NCBI RefSeq assembly: GCF_964019385.1
Contig: NC_088646.1
Location: 17,824,976-17,888,975, forward strand
Direction of reading: 5' to 3'
From: Sycon ciliatum
Taxonomy: Eukaryota > Porifera > Calcarea > Leucosolenida > Sycettidae
Length of the DNA: 64,000 nt
Below, in pieces: positions 60,863 to 64,000 of the stretch. Under the pieces are notes generated by a model. It was given only the letters and a program-made list of their open reading frames with translations. It searched no databases and was not told where the DNA came from. A program made the translations under genes and the position numbers. How positions within the stretch are numbered: position 1 is the stretch's first letter; each line of letters begins with the position of its first letter.

Positions 60863-63800
60863 ATGCAACTGCTAACTCTCTTCATAGCGGGCCTGCTATT
60901 GCTCGGTTGCTCTAGCGCACTGGGGAATTATGCCAATAGCTGGTCCTATGCGGGAACAGGCGACGAGATTTTGAATCCTGAGAGAGGATTTCACAAGCCT
61001 TTCACGGCAGGCTCAGTCAGAAATGCTCCAGAATCTACTACTCTCACTGAAATCTCCGGAGATCAGGCGAATCGTACATGTTCAGTTGCACTGTTTCTGT
61101 GCTACCTCACGGACTTCATTGGAAAAGCATTGCCACAGGATGAGCTGAACGCCATTCAGAAAGTATTCGACACGCTTGCATCTGCCAATATGACTGCTAT
61201 CGTTCGCTTTGCCTACTCCAAGACGCGCCCACCCAGTGCAGGACCTTCGTATGGTGATGTGCTCAGCCACTCTACAAGTCTACAACCCGTGATCAAACGC
61301 AATGCTGATAGCATACTTACAATACAAGTGAGCTCTGTCCTAGTCATACTCGACTCATACTCATAGCAATAGGTGAGGTCTGAGGATATCACTATCTTCA
61401 ACACTATCGCTGTATCAGCATAGACACAGCACTGAGCCGTGGAGACAGTCAGAAATATAACTGACCGCAACACAAACTACACTCCGGTACATGTTGTATC
61501 CCGAGCAATGACCAAGCCGGTAAAGTAGATCCATGTCACATCATAATAGCCGCCATTATCTGCATGGCTCGGAAGCAGGCAGACAGCGAGAATCCAAAAG
61601 TTCTAGCGAGGAGGGGACGAAGAGGGGAGTTGAGGGAGTTCAGATAAGCCCCGTTTGGGACCGTGTCACGGCTGAGAATCCGGATCGGTAGCTGAAGCAA
61701 CATGGTGATGCAGCGTATGATTCACACCCTCCCATCTTTTTTAAAATTAGAAATTGTGCATCTGGTGGACAGGACTGCAGTTTGTTTTGCACACTATGAC
61801 TGGATGTTTGCTGACAGGAGGCGTTGTATATGCTGGATGTTAGTATTGTTCGATAAACGACCGAGTTGAGCTTCCTCGACCGCTCGTGTAGTAACTCTGT
61901 CACCTGCCACCTTAGAACGGCCATTTCACTGTCTTTCTTGTTCGTACATGACCTCCAGGCTGGCTTTATTGGTTATCGTGGAGAGTGGTATGGCAGCTTC
62001 AACCACTTGGAAGCAAATCACAGTGGCCTGGCTGCTCTTGTTGCCGAGGAGCTTTTCAAATGGACTGCAGGGAACAGCTCTCGACAAGTGCAGGTCAGTT
62101 GAGATTGGAGTCATTGACTGTAGTCCTAGTGATCTTGTAACTGCTCAGGGGCGTAGCACCCGCTACGACTGGCACGACCATGGCCGTACCACTTTTCGAA
62201 AAGTGTGGTCCGTCCGGAACGTGCAAAACCGTAATAAAAAAAATCAGGATCCATATCGATGCATCGCATATGCGCATCAGACTTTGACTTTTTCTAGACT
62301 CGTAGATCTACTCGTAGATCTGTTATGCATCTGCAGTCGGACTGAGTACTAGTAATCTACTGTATACATGTACTCGACTCGACTGCGCCAGTGCCAGAAG
62401 TTCCCAGAACGCAGCATTTTGTGTCTTTTTTACAAAATTTTCCCGCGCGGGAGGTCCCTCGGACCCCCCCCCTCCAACACGGCCTTCGGCCGCACCGACC
62501 TTCGGTCGTACCACTTCCAAAACCCCTGCTACGCCCCTGCTGCTTATTCCGTCTTCATAATAAGGCATGTGGAGGATGTGCGCGCGCGTGTGTATGTGCA
62601 TAGTCCCAAAGCTCGCGATCAGAAAACATCACAATTTGAGATGCTTTGTATGGACTATGGAGTGCCAACTTACTGTGACACCGTGACTGCATGAGCACTG
62701 GTCTGCCACTCAATAAGAAACACAGGCGGCAATCTTGCTCTTCATGTTATTCCAGGTGGCATCTCCTCTGTACAAAGAAAACTGGCTGCTGAAGCAGAGC
62801 GTGTCTGAGAACAGCAAGCTGTGGAGTCGCGGTGTCGTCACTAACAGCACACAGAGAAGCTCCTTTGCCTTTGCCAGAATTGGTTTCCACAATGATCAGT
62901 TCATGCTGGCAAACCAGTTCACATTGGAATCGTCGCCATCGTTGTCCAGGTAAGAACCGCTGGAGTGGTAAAACAGCTTGCGGCACTTTGCGATACAATC
63001 ATGGTGATTCTATTCAATCACCCCCCCCCCCCCCCCCATCCATCCATCCCTCCTTCAATGGCATACTCGTACTTGAGTAAGTTTATTCTGTAGTGAGTGG
63101 TGTGGTATCACTAGTGTATTGACTTTAACATCCCCTCTTGTTTTCTTGTTTTTCTTCTTTGCTGCGGCTATCCAAGGCGACCACTTGAACCAGGGCTGCT
63201 TGCCCGTCAGTTCCAGCCTGGCTACCCAATGTTTGACTACATGACGGCGGAGAGCCCGTTTGTAGCTGTTGATGGTGCATTGCCCGAGAACGCATCCAAT
63301 GTGGCGGCTGTGAGTGGCTTTCAAGCAGCGGTGCACATGCGTCTACACCACTACGATACATTCTCACTTGAATACGGCTACGATCCCACTGGACAAAACC
63401 CTGGACCAATCAATTCCTGGATGAAAGAACCTCTGAACGCAACGCAATTACAGGAATCCTTCATGCCGGCGCAACCCGAGTACCTGCTGCAACCTCACAC
63501 AATGTTCGAGTACATCCGTGACCACCTGGGGTACCGGCTGCAGCTGCTGACAGTGTCGTACTCAATTACGCCATTTATTGAGCACAATATCACGTTTGAC
63601 GCGTCCATCAGCAATTTTGGCTTCTCCGCTCCCATCAACATTCGTTTCGCCTATCTGGTGTTCTTTGAGAAAAGCGGAGACGTACCGAAAGATACTGATC
63701 AAGTGCTGTTCACTAGCCGTATAACATCGTGTGACCCACGAGTGTGGCATCCGTACATAGCCAACGATCCCGAGTACATAAGAAGCCGTCACCCGATCCA

Positions 63801-64000
63801 TCACTATGCAGCACTACCCGGCCAGTTGTTTGGCAAGAACGTGTGGATGGGCCTGCAGCTCACAAGCCGTGCCGGTGCACAGCCAGTAGAAGTAGGTCAG
63901 TACAACGCAGTGCGATTAGCCACTGCCAACACTACATGGTGGGTGGATAGTGCTGGCCGAGGTGGTGTCAATATCCTCGGCTTGGTCAATGTCCCGAACT
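60863..64000 (+). CDS. Secreted DUF4874/DUF4832 glycoside-hydrolase-like protein, partial
   Basis: Exons 60863-61327, 61959-62093, 62756-62949 and 63177-64000+ (continues beyond the window); about 539 residues visible, GT-AG introns, joined frame open. The signal peptide is MQLLTLFIAGLLLLGCSSAL. The DUF4874 region follows: NPERGFH (residues 38-44), then ALPQDELNAIQKVFDTLASA and ILTIQAGFIGYRGEWYGSFN (spans the exon 1/2 junction; the Glu-Trp is typical of this TIM-barrel-like family). Exon 4 carries DUF4832: DHLGYRLQLLTVSYSITPFI followed by a beta-sandwich-like segment with NFGFSAPINI. This domain pair occurs in bacterial, fungal and some animal secreted proteins and is related to glycoside hydrolases; no activity can be named. 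It is divergent from the second PAE gene. Confidence 0.87.
62146..62539. mobile_element. 394-bp MITE in intron 2 of the DUF4874 gene
   Basis: The termini CAGGGGCGTAGCA are perfect inverted repeats, with CTGCT directly outside both ends (62141-62145 and 62540-62544). No transposase. CAGGGG termini with a 5-bp flank resemble the element at 25611-27596, but the superfamily is not assigned. Confidence 0.75.
63021..63037. repeat. Poly-C run in intron 3 of the DUF4874 gene
   Basis: Seventeen consecutive C, followed by CATC repeats. Confidence 0.95.

Overview
The window looks like nuclear DNA from a multicellular eukaryote, most likely a marine invertebrate and possibly a sponge. The phylum is inferred, not shown. 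The evidence is: spliced genes with GT-AG introns, many of them a few hundred bases or less; a tyrosine-recombinase retrotransposon; LINE 3' fragments; a tRNA-derived SINE-like repeat; a dense load of small inverted-repeat (MITE/foldback) elements; long GA and GT microsatellites; and a palindromic TGTACATGTACA motif scattered throughout. No bacterial-style operon is present. Most open frames in the first 36 kb are chance or low-complexity frames.

Layout. Bases 1-36,600 are gene-poor. They hold microsatellites, at least seven MITE-like elements (several nested inside one another), a LINE reverse-transcriptase tail at about 27.9-28.2 kb, a possible non-coding transcribed locus on the minus strand at 30.2-31.8 kb, and three hammerhead-ribozyme sequences. 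The copy at 35,259-35,306 on the plus strand looks intact; the copies near 0.95 and 2.2 kb on the minus strand are decayed. Bases 36,660-60,234 carry two tandem minus-strand paralogues of the pectin acetylesterase (PAE)/Notum hydrolase family. Each has eight exons, identical intron phases, a signal peptide and the Ser/Asp/His triad. Between them sit a palindromic foldback element with TTAA flanks and a complete but mutated Ngaro/PAT-like YR retrotransposon with textbook split direct repeats (A1...B1-A2...B2). Bases 60,863-64,000 carry a plus-strand, four-exon (so far) secreted DUF4874/DUF4832 glycoside-hydrolase-like gene that runs off the window. It is divergent from the second PAE gene across about 630 bp.

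The most unusual object is a 5.27-kb array of 46 nearly identical 115-bp (six of them 112-bp) units inside intron 1 of the second PAE gene. Read on the plus strand, every unit splits into a 60-nt open segment (20 codons, one open phase) and a 55- or 52-nt segment with a consensus donor (GTAAGT), a branch-like sequence and a pyrimidine tract plus CAG acceptor. Just upstream is an ATG exon of 21 codons with a signal-peptide-like start that ends in phase 0 at GTAAGT. The last unit continues in the same phase for another 51 codons to a stop. Together these predict a nested antisense gene of 47 exons encoding a 992-residue protein built from 46 copies of a 20-residue repeat. This is inference from sequence. 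The rival explanation is an intronic minisatellite seeded by a chance splice-like unit, and RNA data would decide between them.

The two PAE proteins and the DUF4874/DUF4832 protein are all predicted to be secreted and to act on carbohydrates or their esters. A clustered extracellular polysaccharide- or glycan-processing role is plausible but unproven.
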